Below, one piece after another: positions 19,370 to 33,073 of a DNA stretch of 64,000 bases. A program made the position numbers and the translations under genes. The stretch is from Scylla paramamosain (Eukaryota; Arthropoda; Malacostraca; Decapoda; Portunidae): assembly GCF_035594125.1 (NCBI RefSeq), contig NC_087151.1, forward strand, positions 16,033,501 to 16,097,500. Direction: 5' to 3'. The notes beneath the pieces were generated by a model. It saw nothing but the letters and a program-made list of their open reading frames with translations, did not search any database and was not told the DNA's origin. Position 1 is the stretch's first letter; every line of letters starts with the position of its first letter.

Positions 19370-22002
19370 ATTTATCTAGTTGTATTGTACAGGGCACGAG
19401 CCAAAACTCATTTTGTCCTGCCCCCATAACCATATTTATCCAATTTCTCTTTAAACATGTGTACACTGTTTGCTGCAACCACCTCTTCCTTCAAATCCTT
19501 CCAGATTTCAATAGTTCTATACAGGAAGCTGCATTTCTTGATGTCGCTTGAATATCCAGTCTTCATTTTCTTCCCATGCCCCCTCATCTGTCTCTCTCCT
19601 CCATCTGTGGTACCAAATCACTTCTGTCTGTTCTTTCTATACTGTTTACTAATTTGTACATTGTTATTAGGTCTCCTCTTTCTCTTATCTCTTGCAGTGT
19701 TGGTAATCCCATCTCTTCCAAGTCTTTCTTTATAGCTTAAGTCATTCAATTCTGGTACCATCTTCATCGCTATCCTCTGTATTCTTCCCAGTTTTCATAT
19801 ATCTTTTTTTTCTATGTGGAGCCCAAACTACTACTGCATATTCCAATTCTGGTCGTATCATGCTTGTTATAATTTTGTCCATCATTTCTTTATTTAAGTA
19901 GTTAAATGCCACCCTAATGTTTGTTATCAAGCCAAATATCCTTTTTATGTGCCTTTCAGGTGATAGTGTGTCCTGAATCATTACCCTCAAATCTTTTTCA
20001 TTATTTTTCATTATTATTTCTCCTTCCATTTTGTACTTCCATGAAGGCCTCTTTTTACTTTTTCCTATTTCCAACATGTGGTATTTTCTGGCATTAAATT
20101 CTAGTTTCCATCTTTGGCTCCAAGCAGGTATCTTGTCAGTATCCTTTTGTAACTCTTTGCAGTCATTTTGATCCTTTATTATTTTCATTATTTTTGCATC
20201 ATCAGCAAAAAGGTTTATATAACTATATAGATCATCTGTCATATCATTTACATATATATGAAACATAACAGGTACCAACACAGATTCTTGCAGTACTCCA
20301 CTTGTCACTCTGCGCCAATTTGATTTAGTGTCTCTGATTACTGTTCTCACTTCCTTCCCTTGTAAATAATCCTCCATCCATCTCAATGTTACTCCCTTTA
20401 ATCCTCCTCCATTCTCTAGCTTCCATATAAGACTTTTCTGGGAAACTTTATCAAATGCTTTTTTGAGATCCAGGTAAACTACATCAACCCATCCATCCCT
20501 CTCTTGCACTCCATCTATTACTCTCATAAAGAAGCTCAGTAGATTTGTGACACAGGGTCTCCCTTTCCTGAATACAAATGGCTTTTCTGTAATTATCTTT
20601 TCATCTTCTAGATATTCCAGTCTTTAATTACTAATTCACAAAGCTTGCTTACAATACTTGTTAGTGACACTGGTCTATAAATGATTTAATAGTTCTATTT
20701 TATTTCTCCCGCTGTATATTGGCACTACCATTCCCTTGATACTTTTCCTTTTTCTAAATGAGCTGTTAATTATATCCCATATGGGTTCTTCCACCTGTTC
20801 TCTGCATTCTTTTAATATCCATCTATTTACTTGACTTGGTCCCATAGCTTTTCTAACATCCAACTCTTCCGGCAGTTTCTTGATTTCATCTTTTTACTTG
20901 TATCTCCTGCATTCCCTCATTCTGTGATACCACTTTTGGTGCCAGAAATTCAATTTCCTTTGTAAACACAGATTGAAAACTCTCATTCATTAGTTCACTC
21001 ATCTCAGTAGTTTCATAAATTTTTCCTTCTCTTTTTAACTTGTTTATGCCATCCTTATGTTTCATTCTCCCATTTATGTATCTGTAGAAGAGTTTGGGTT
21101 CTTTCTTGCATTTTCTGTGTCACTTTCAAAGTTTCTTTCTTCTTCTCTTTGTATTTTACTATATTCACATTCCTTGCTTTTCTGTATTCTTCTCTGCCAT
21201 TTCTGTTCAGTTCTCATAATTTTCTTCCATGCCGTTTTTTTCTTTTTTGCTTCTACAAACCTGGCATTATACTATGCATGCTTCCCAATTTTCACATTAT
21301 AACTTTGTACAAACTGTTGCACCCCCCTCTCTATACTCACTCAAAAATATCTCATATTTTCTTGCACTACTTTACCTTCAAACAGCTCTGACCAGTTAAT
21401 TTTTCCATAAAATTTATTAAGTTCTGCAAAGTTTGCTTTAGCATAGTTCTGTTTTCCATTTCTGTATTGTTCTTTCCTGTGCAACACTTTTCCTCCTGTG
21501 GTACTATTTCTATTATCACATGATTGCTTCTTCCCAGTGGACTCAGACAATGTATACTTGGTCTACTTTCTGGAGTTTTTGTAAACACTCAGTCAAACTG
21601 TGATGGTTCTTCTCTACATTTTGCAGGCTCATTCACCCAGTGTCTCATTGTATTCACCATCATGGTTTTGCATAAGTTCTTCGTTCCATGACCTGACATT
21701 TTCTTTCACTTCCATCTCCTCCCAGTTAATTCCTTTAATGTTGAAGTTGCTTACTAAGAGCACTTTGTTACTTTTCCTTATCATTTCCTCTATACTATTT
21801 TTTGTTTCTAGTTGCATGTTTTTAAATTTATTGGTCTTCCATGCATTAGTTTTTGGTGGTATGTATATCACAATGATTTTCCTTTTTTCATTTCCTTTGG
21901 TCTTAATCACAACACTCAATGTTTCTGCCATTCCATCACCATATTCCACTTCCTCAACAACAATATCCTCTTTTACCAATATCATCACTCCTCCTCTTCC
22001 TT
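19370..22002 (-). mobile_element. LINE-B copy, antisense, 5'-truncated, flanked by (GT)n on both sides
   Basis: 2.6-kb minus-strand LINE. From its 5' end (22002) it encodes the rest of an APE-type endonuclease (GRGGVMILVKED, VVIKTKGNEKRKIIVIYIPP, KVLLVSNFNIKGINWEE), a linker (21341-21550, NYAKANFAELNKFYGKINW), a GPSQVNRW segment (about 20840) and the reverse transcriptase (19742-20527). The 3' end (19370) is the ACAACTAG-type terminus joined to CA repeats. The 5' edge also abuts (GT)n at 22003-22016, which is the tail of the next antisense LINE-B. Confidence 0.88.
19742..20527 (-). pseudogene. LINE-B reverse transcriptase core, longest open frame in the window
   Basis: 261-codon open frame covering RT motifs. 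VYLDLKKAFDKV carries the first catalytic Asp, LRWMEDYLQG follows, VTSGVLQESVLVPVMFHIYVNDM is a degraded GVPQGS box, and LFADDAKIMKI keeps both catalytic Asp residues (about 20198-20209). Then come a thumb region with LSPERHIKRIFGLITNIR, FNYLNKEMMDKIITSMIRPELEYA and VVWAPHRKK. A retained FADD box and long frame suggest relatively recent loss, but the endonuclease part is broken and the element is 5'-truncated. Confidence 0.85.
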
Positions 22003-22018
22003 TGTGTGTGTGTGTGCG
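22003..22018. repeat. Short (GT)n between two LINE-B units
   Basis: GT repeats 22003-22016 then GC. This is both the 5' flank of the LINE-B to the left and the 3' tail of the LINE-B to the right. Confidence 0.9.
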
Positions 22019-22470
22019 CATTTACCTAACTGTACTCACCTAGTTGTGACATACAGGAAAAGAGCTATGCTCATCCTGTCCTATCACCATATCTGCATTT
22101 ATATAGCAATGCCTTGGATTCATGCAGATTCTTAGCATTCACTATTTCATCTAAACTGTTCCATGTCAATAATCCTAAGGGGAAAACTTAATTTCTTTTC
22201 ATCTTTTTCCCACGTCCTCTTGTGTTCCTTCCGTCCCAGAAACACAGGTCTTTTCTGTCAACTTTCTCAATTCTCCTTGATATCCTGTATACAGCTATAA
22301 GATCTTCTCTTTCTCTTCTATTTTCCATTGTTGGAAGTTTAAATTTTAATAATCTTTCTTCATAAATGGATTCCTTCAAATTTTGTGCCACTTTAGTTGC
22401 TGTTCTTTGTATCCTTTCAATATTCCACTTGCCATTTTTTTATGTGGTGATCATAATATTGCAGTGTACT
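22019..22470 (-). mobile_element. LINE-B 3' fragment, antisense
   Basis: The reverse-complemented terminus (CATTTACCTA...CACCTAGTTGTGACA) is followed by C-terminal codons on the minus strand: MAQNLKESIYEERLLKFKLP, TMENRREREDLIAVYRI, RKDLCFWDGRNTRGRGKK. Truncated at 22470, where (GT)n begins. Confidence 0.85.
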
Positions 22471-22471
22471 C

Positions 22472-22474
<3 letters not shown>

Positions 22475-22510
<36 letters not shown>

Positions 22511-22522
22511 TGTGTGTGTGTG
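22475..22522. repeat. (GT)n between LINE-B units
   Basis: About 24 GT units with one G insertion, followed by GCATTTACCTAGTTGTGG of the next LINE-B. Confidence 0.95.
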
Positions 22523-22757
22523 CATTTACCTAGTTGTGGTTTACGGGAGGAAAGTAATCTCATAGTATCCTGTCTCTATATCTATCCAGTTTCATCTTAA
22601 AAATATGGACAGTTATGGCATTGACAATGTCTTCACTGAGTTCATTCCATTTGTTCACACTTCTGAGAAAAACTATAGTTCTTGATGTCTCATCTACAGT
22701 TAACTTTCTTCAGCTACTTACTGTGTCCCCTTGTACTATGTGTGTGTGTGTGTGTGA
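22523..22757 (-). mobile_element. Short LINE-B 3' end, antisense, plus (GT)n
   Basis: About 210 bases of LINE-B 3' end (22523-22736), abruptly truncated, then GT repeats 22739-22757. It is the third unit in a row in the same orientation. Confidence 0.8.
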
Positions 22758-25429
22758 GTAATTATGTTTTACTGTGCCATGCTACACTGCACCAAATTCA
22801 AAAACTTTTAATACAATTTTATCCTGCCTGCTGTATGAACAATGACACAATAAAAAGTGGTCACAAGTACAAGTGGTCATAAGCTGATAAATAGCAGTGA
22901 AAGTTTAATCCCTTCAGCAGGATGTAATTGATGCATAACTTGTAAAAACGGGAAGTGTGTCTCACATATGGTTTCTCAATAACTAATCAGATGATTCTGT
23001 TGAAAATTGGTGTCATGAACCCTTCAAACATATATAACTAAGCATGTCAAATCAGGATTTACAATGTGCATGCACAAACACCTCATAGTAACTCATTAAC
23101 TAATACACTAATTGACCTGAAATTTGGTAAAAATATGGGCCAACAGTGCTTACATGGATGAGCATGCAACATACTGATTCCTTTAGTACTTGTGCAAATC
23201 ATAAGATAAAGGTTAAAAATTTATACACCCAGTTTTCTGCAATTTAAACCTACTAAATTTTGTCTTGGTGAGAGCAGAGATGTACCATTAAATGTGGAAA
23301 TTAATTCTCCATGAGATGTAATACAGAACACAGTTTCATCAGTCACAAAGTTTTGAGCCTGTGGTGACCCCCACACCACAATATATAATGTATCACAAAA
23401 GAAGAAAGAAGAAAAAGAGAAAAGATAAAATAAGTAAGAAGGAAGAAAAGAAGAAAGATAGAAAAGGAGAAAGAAGAGAATAAGTAAGAAAGAAGAAATG
23501 GAGAAGATGGATGAAGTAGGAAAGAAAAGAAGACATAATAAGTAAGAAGAAAGAAATGGAGAAGATGGATGAAGTAGTGGTCAACCCACCAGGAAGATAA
23601 TTAACACCAGATGCCAAGGGAACCAAGAAAACAACAAACATGGACACAGGACCCATGCAGGACACAACAGAAAGGAAGCCATAAACTGCCTGGGGAAAGA
23701 TAGCCAAGAACAAAAGAGGATTAATAGTAATGATGTAGAGGAACAAGGCAGAGAAAGTGATAGAAAGGGAAAGAAGGTCAAGAGGTACAAGGCACCAAAA
23801 GGAAAGGTTAGCCTATAGAAACATACCAATGCCCATTTAAACTTTGCTTCCAAACTACCCCTATACCTTGACTGGCATTCTGTATCAGGTACCATGCCTG
23901 TGGGCAAATCATATGCGTAAATGAAAAACACGAATGGTAGATATGTTAAATGTTATAAAAATCAAGATAATTTTCTAAAGGAAACTGGCAGTCCCAAATA
24001 ATTGTATATGAATAGAGTGACAGAGAGAAAATCAGGAGTAGCAGACAGAGAGGCAGAGGTTCCTGAGGACCTGACCAAAGGATCGAGACAGACAGAATAA
24101 CTTAAAGTAAGTAGAACTTGAAAGCATAATGCAGTCTAGAAATTAGGAATCTTAGGAGTAGGATATTTACCTGTTGTTTTATGTTGGTATGATAGGTTTG
24201 TATGGTGTACAGAATATTTATGATAATTGATGTGATGCTTTCGAGCTGAACATTAATTGCACTGATTGTGTTTATGAGTTTGATTATTGTCTGTTCTTGT
24301 ACAATGATTGCATTAATTAATATGTTGAGGAGATATAAAGTGGCGTCAAATAACTTTGAACTAAAGATGAATGTGAGTCAGAATTTTTATGGTGACTTGT
24401 AAGAAATGTAAATAAAATAGTATCAACTGATTAAAAATTGAAAATGTTTGTGAGTTTCCAGTAGCCTTTAAATACCATATCCATGCAACATCTTGGTCAC
24501 AACAAGTTATAGCAAGTTAAACATTATGATGGGTGTCCTTAAGTGTCAATTTAAAAAAAAAACTTGCCTATTTTTGCATTTCTTTTAACATTTATAATTT
24601 TTAAGCATATCAGGACAAAGTACAACTTTTATACCTCAAAACAAGATTGTAATGAGATTTCTAAGATCAATAATAAGTTTGCTATGAGTGATACAATAAA
24701 GATGCAGTCAGTATTCATGGATTATCTCAGTAAAGTTGGGGACATACCATTAGATGCAGAATGAAATATACCATTGATTGATATGTGTAACAGACTGTCA
24801 ATATGAGAAATGTTTGGAATTATAGCGATTTTAATTTGGTAGTTGTCAAACAAGTTGCTGTTAGATGCTCTTGGTGGTTATTCTGCACTGGGTTTGTAGT
24901 GATGCTTGTTTAACATGTAGTGAGGTGGTTCACTGGTGTGTGCCTGTTGTAGAAATTATAGAGCATGGAGGTAAAGTGGAAATAGGTTAGATGCTTCTAA
25001 TATGTGATCTAGAATGGACACTAAGTGAAGTACCAGGTGGGTGAAGGAAGGCAGTTATTTATTCAAAATATAATGGTAAAGGTTGTAGGAATGAGTGCCA
25101 CATTTACAGATATTTAAGATTTATAGCATAAGATGATTGTTGGAAAAAGTTAAGGCTTTTTTTATAGGGATATACAGGCATGCATGAGTGATGAAGGAAA
25201 GCTAGGAGTTTGCTGCAGGAATAGGAATCAGATAGATGTGTAATGTCTCAGTGGTTGTTTAATAATTTTATGGATGGCTGTATGAAAGATGAAAGTTAAG
25301 ATAGTAGGTGCTGATGTCAAGCTGAAATAGAGTAGAGTGGGATGGGTTTGTATATGCATGTCTTTGAAAATCACACTATCTTGTGGATAGAAAATGAATG
25401 GGAACTTCAGAGTGGTAGATAAATTCCAT
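22758..25429. other. Unrecognised AT-rich DNA with a purine-rich minisatellite
   Basis: No gene seen. 23400-23580 is a purine-rich repeat in which TAAGTAAGAA recurs at 23431, 23481 and 23539 (spacings 50 and 58) together with ATGGAGAAGATGGATGAAGTAG, cut here to its repeated core. The remainder shows no conserved frame. Confidence 0.5.
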
Positions 25430-26045
25430 GGTGTGTGTGTGGTATGAAATCTGAAGGTGTATGATGGAAAAGCTATGGTGATGATGTTTGAGAGGAGAAA
25501 GGTGTGGTGTTAAATGATAAAGGTTAATTTAGGATATCTTACAGGGTGAGTATCTGATCTCTAGGTAGATATGTGGTTGTGGGAGGAGAGAAAATGGAGA
25601 TGAATGAGTTTCAGTATCTTGGGAACAATGCTGGGTAAACATGGATAAATGAATGAAGAGATAAGAGAGAGGGGTGTGAAAAGTAAGCATACCACAGGAT
25701 CACTTGCAAGTTATGAAAGGGAGAGTGTATATGGATGTAAAGAGAGGTTTATGGAATGATATTTTCTTGCCATTATTAACATATGGATCTGAGACCTGGA
25801 TATGGAATGGGGCATAACTAAGAGAGTCCACTGTAGAAATGAGTTATCTCAAAAAGGCATGTGGAATGACAACTTGGGAAAGGTGAGATCAATGAAAGTA
25901 TATGTGCAGGTTGTATAAATTGTGAAGTGGTAGAATGGGTGAAAAGAAATACAATGAGACAGGATGAGTATAATGAAAGGATGAAGAGCAAAGCATTTGA
26001 AAAAGAAAAAAAAAGTATGTAGGTAAAGTTAAAGGTAATAATTCT
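25430..26045 (+). pseudogene. LINE-D reverse transcriptase C-terminal fragment
   Basis: A fourth LINE lineage. The plus strand reads, across stops and shifts, MEMNEFQYLGT, then IRERGVKSKHTTGSL, then SETWTW-like LLTYGSETWIWN (about 25775-25810), MSYLKKACGMT and VVEWVKRNTMRQDEY. This YLGT / TYGSETW / ACG.T series is the region after the RT core in a widespread LINE group of marine invertebrates. It ends just before (GA)n. No 5' part is present. Confidence 0.65.
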
Positions 26046-26060
26046 CACCAAGCATCTATG

Positions 26061-28338
<2,278 letters not shown>

Positions 28339-28406
<68 letters not shown>
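28339..28406. repeat. (GT)n at LINE-B 3' end
   Basis: About 34 GT units, then CTGTGTATGTGCATTTACCT, the reverse-complemented LINE-B terminus. Confidence 0.97.
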
Positions 28407-28407
<1 letters not shown>

Positions 28408-28419
28408 TGTGTATGTGCA

Positions 28420-31400
28420 TTTACCTAGTTGTGAGATATCGGATAAGAGCCACATTAGACTCATGCTATCCTGTCTTCATATTAACTTTTATCCATATTT
28501 TCTTTAAATTTATGGACTGTCTTGGCATAAACAATCTCATCAATAAGTTCATTCCACAGTGTTATGCTCCTGTGGGGAAAGCTATGTTTCTTGATGCTTC
28601 TTCTGCACACACTCCTTTTCAATTTCTTTCCATGTACTCTGGTACCTATCATACCTGGTATCACAAGACCATCCCTGTCCAACTTCTCCATCCATTCCAA
28701 TATTCTATTAAGTGCTATCAAATCATCTCCTTCCCTTCTTTTTTCCAGTGTAGTAAGACCCAATCTCTTTAACCTCTCCTCAAAACTATACCCTCTTAGG
28801 CTTGTAGAAATTCTATTTGAATTCTTTCTAGCTTTCTGATATCCCCCTTCAAACTTGGTGATCACACTAATGCTGCGTACTCCAATCGTGGACATATCAT
28901 TGTTGTTATCAGTTTTTTTTATTTTTTTATATCTTAATCAATATAGGTGAATGCCATCTTGATATTTCTAAGCAGATAGTAAATTTCTCCAGTGATCTTG
29001 TTTATATGCTTCTCATATGAGTTTATTAGAAATGGTTACTCCCAGATCCCTTTCTTCTGTTCTTATAGTAATTTTCTCATTTTCCAAATATTAGTTGCCC
29101 TCTGTTCTTGCACTATTTCCAAACTTCACCACACATTTCTTGGCATTAAACTCCATATTCTACCTCAACAACCATTCATTTATCTTAATTAAGTCTTGAT
29201 TCAGAGCTTTACAGTCTTCTTCATTTGTTACTTTTCTCATAATCTTAGCATCATCAGCAAAGAGACTCATGTAGCTTGTCACCCCTTCCATCATGTCATT
29301 TTCATATATTACAAATATAACTGGTGCTAGTACCGATCCTTGTGGAACTCCACTTACTACCGCTCTCTATTTTGACTTATTGCCTCTGATTACTGTCCTC
29401 ATTTCTCTGTCCATCCAAAAATCAGTCATCCATTTTAATGATTATCCTCCCAATACTCCTATATTTTTCAATTTCCATATAAGCCTTTTGTATAGTACTT
29501 TATCAAATGGTTTTCTTAGGTCCAAGCATATGCAGTCAGCCCATCCATCTCTCTCTTGCACTAAGTCCATTACTCTTGAGTAAAAGCTTATCAAATTTAT
29601 TACACAAGACCTTCCTTCTCTGAATCCAAATTGTCTCTGTTACCACACTGCTGTCTTCCAGGTATTTCACCCATCTTTTCCACAAATCTTTGCTACCACA
29701 CTTGTCAGCAACACTGGTCTATAGTTTAATGAGTCTTCTTTACTGTGAATTGGGGTAATATCTGCCAGTTTCCAATCTTTGGGTACTTGTCCTTCCAACT
29801 GGGTGGTGCTGATTATATTGTGTACCACTTTGGCTAGTTGTGGGCTAAACTCCTTTAAAATCCAGTTTGACACACCATCAGGTCCCACTACTTTTCTTAC
29901 ATCCACCTCTACCAACATATTCTTTACTTCTTCTGTTGATGTTACTTCTTTCAGACTATTCCCATTTTCCATTGTTATCCTTTCTTCCCTAAAATAATTT
30001 TCCTTAGTAAACACTGAGTGGAAGTATTGGTTGAATACTTCTGCCATCTCTTTTGGGTCTTTGACCATTTCTTCTCTGACTTTTACTCTGCTGATGTCTT
30101 CTTTAATCTTCAATTTCCCATTGATAAATCTATAGAACAATTTTGTCCACAACATTCTTTTCATAATTCATCTGCTCATCTCTGTATATTTTGACATTCA
30201 TTCCTCTTTCTTATACAATTGGCCCACAAGTCATATCTCTTATTTTTCCTCCACTCATTCCATGCTTTTTCTTTCTCCAGTCTAACTTTAGCACATCTCT
30301 TGTTATACCAATCCTTCTTAAATAGATTCTCCCTTGATTTCTTAGGTACCCATTTCCTATTTCTCCACTCCTTTATTATAAATGTCCAGGAATGTGGTCC
30401 ACTTTTCTTCCATGTCACCTGTTTGAAATACTTTGTTCCAATCCACTTTGTCAAAATACTTCCCAGGCTGTCCAAAATTTGTCTTACTATAGTTCAACCA
30501 TTCTATCCTGTGATCTTTTCTTGTACTGATGTTTTTATCCATTACTAAGAACTGAATCAATACATAACTTTTTCCTATTGGGTTTTTGTACTTTAAATCC
30601 TCTACTCTGGCTTATTCCTTTGTAAAAATTAGATCGAGTCTTGATGGTACTTCATTTACTCTGAATCTCGTGTCTTCTTTAACCCATTGTGTAAGAATAT
30701 TCTCAACAGCCAACTCCAGTAATTTGTTACCCCATGATAACTCACTACCTTCTGTAGTCCAACTTTCCCAAGAAACCTCTTTACAATTAAAGTCTCCCAT
30801 CACAAGTATGTCTTCATTTTCTTCAAGCAACTTGGATAAACATGCTCTTATGTCTTCCAGCTTTCACTTGTATTCTTCCTCTCCCCATGAGTTGGAATTA
30901 GTGGGAACATAAGTCACTACAATATTTTGGCATCTTTCCAGATTTCTCTTTAAGCTTACTTTCAGTAATTCTGCCTCCCTTTCCCCACATGTTGTAGATT
31001 CCACTTTCAATTCTTTTCTAACTACGAGCATCACACCTCCACCTTGCTTACATATTCAATTTTTCATATAGAGGTTGTATTTTCCATCTCTAATATTTTA
31101 AATGTCCACATCACTCACCAGTTTTGTTTCAACACTTCCCATATCTGGTTTCTCTTCTTTTAAATAATCTTTTACTTCCAACACTGCTGACATCAAATCA
31201 TTTATATTTGTATAAGTGACTTTTAATCCTCCCCCTCTGCATTGTCCTCTCTCCTGTACCAGTTTCTCAGCCTCATGCCTATGACCCTCCAATAGAACCT
31301 CCTCTTCTCCACCTCTGACCTTTTTTTTTTTTCTTAGTTCACTTATAGTGGCTCTCTCTTCCCTGGTCCAATCTTTTTTATCCACACTAGTTTGCACTCT

Positions 31401-32165
31401 TCAATTCTGGCCAATTTCTGAGCTTTGCTTATTATTTCTTCAGCTGCCGCTTGTGACCTAAACCTTATTTTAAGGGGATGCTGTCACCCTCAATATATCT
31501 GTCCAATCTTCAAATTTCTCTAATCTCTTCTGTCAGCACCTTGTCTTCTTGTATTGTCTCCACCATTTTATTCACACACACACCTCTTATCCTTCTTTTC
31601 TCTTTCATGCCTCTGTGGTACATATTCCTTTAAATCAAATACAATTAAAGTCTTTTTTGCTATCTAGTGTGTCTCACCAAATTTTCTTTTTGCTTGATCA
31701 CTTTAACAACCTTTTCCATTAGCATGCTGTCATTTACCTTAGTTTGCTCTTCCACAATCTTCCTGAAGTCGGCCTCCTTTTTCTCTTGTTCCTTCTTCCA
31801 AGTTTTCTGCTTTACATTCAACTCATCAACCTTGCCTTCATATTCCATTGTTTTCTTCTCATATAATGAAAATTTACCGTGTAAAACATCATACACACCT
31901 TTCCAAACTCCCTTCTCAGCAGACAAAATTTCAACCATTCTTTCCATCTTTTCCATTCTTACTCACATCTCTCTCTCATTTCACTCTCCAGCTCAATAAT
32001 CCTTCTCCTCATCATGCTCTGTCCAATTCTTCTCTCATCCTCTCCAAAACCAGAAAAATCCTTGTTTTACCTTTGAGATTGTCCCAGTTGGAAGGGTAAA
32101 CTAAGTAGGGGCCAAGGTGGTCCCCTCTTCCTCACTCATTATGGCAGTTATTGTACTTTCCACAA
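28420..32165 (-). mobile_element. Near-full-length LINE-B subfamily copy, antisense
   Basis: About 3.7 kb on the minus strand, the most complete member of a diverged LINE-B subfamily. From the 5' end: a coiled-coil, Lys/Glu-rich N-terminal region (31660-31956, MEKMERMVEILSAEKGVWK), an endonuclease start (VTYTNINDLMSAV, about 31200), an endonuclease box VMGDFNCKEVSWESW (about 30790), a linker (30176-30560), GPDGVSNWILKE (about 29880), NYRPVLLTSVVAKI (about 29720), an intact FADDAK box (about 29250) and a C-terminal domain (28482-28895, ending VHKFKENMDKS). The 3' end lies next to (GT)n at 28406. On the 5' side (GT)n begins at 32203 after 37 bases. Stops and shifts break it into pieces. Confidence 0.85.
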
Positions 32166-32196
32166 CTTTTTTTTTGAGACAGGACAGCAACAAGCA

Positions 32197-32410
<214 letters not shown>

Positions 32411-32490
32411 CAAATACAGGGTGGAAAGGATACATGTCTACTGGCAGCTGATTAGATGTCTAACCACCTTCAGGGCATTTGGGTCACTCT

Positions 32491-32491
<1 letters not shown>

Positions 32492-32524
<33 letters not shown>
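32492..32524. repeat. (GT)n at LINE-B 3' end
   Basis: About 16 GT units followed by TTTACCTGGTTG and TTTACCTAGTTG, a tandem double of the LINE-B end motif. Confidence 0.95.
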
Positions 32525-32527
<3 letters not shown>

Positions 32528-33073
32528 ACCTGGTTGTATTTACCTAGTTGTGGTTTATGGTTCCTCTCATCATTTATTAAACTATTCCTGCTTTTTAACC
32601 TCGTTTCCTTATCTTCGGGACAAATCTCCTTACACCCTCGTAAAAAATTCATACTCTTCCCATTTATGTTTTATTCCAATTGCTTCATCGAACTGACTCC
32701 TGTCCACTTGCTCAAAGTAATTCCTCAAATTTTCAAAGTCTGTTCTTCCATAGTTAAATCTTCCTATTCTGTGGTATTCATTCTTTCATATCTTTTCTCC
32801 TACTCTCAATGTACACTCCACCACTACATGATCACTTTCACCTATTGGACATTTATTGTCTGTATCCTTCATGACTTCAGGTTCCTTCATAAAATTAAAT
32901 CTACCCTTGAGGTTTTATCTCCTCTGAACCTTGTATTCTCTTCTACCCAGTGTCACTGAATTCTCCATTGCCATCCTTAACAATTCTCCTCCCCAAGACA
33001 TATCACTTCCATCCACTGACCACTCTTCCCAGCTAACCTCCTTGCAGTTGAAACCTCCCATAATCATTAAATT
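32525..33073 (-). mobile_element. LINE-B fragment, antisense, cut by LINE-C
   Basis: The 3' terminal motif is joined to an internal deletion product. Minus-strand codons include CTLRVGEKI, GRFNYGRTDFENLRNYFEQV and an endonuclease segment GFNCKEVSWEDWSVDGSDMSW near 33000-33055. Most of the RT is missing between 32575 and 32640. Sense LINE-C starts at about 33074, inside the endonuclease region. Confidence 0.75.
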
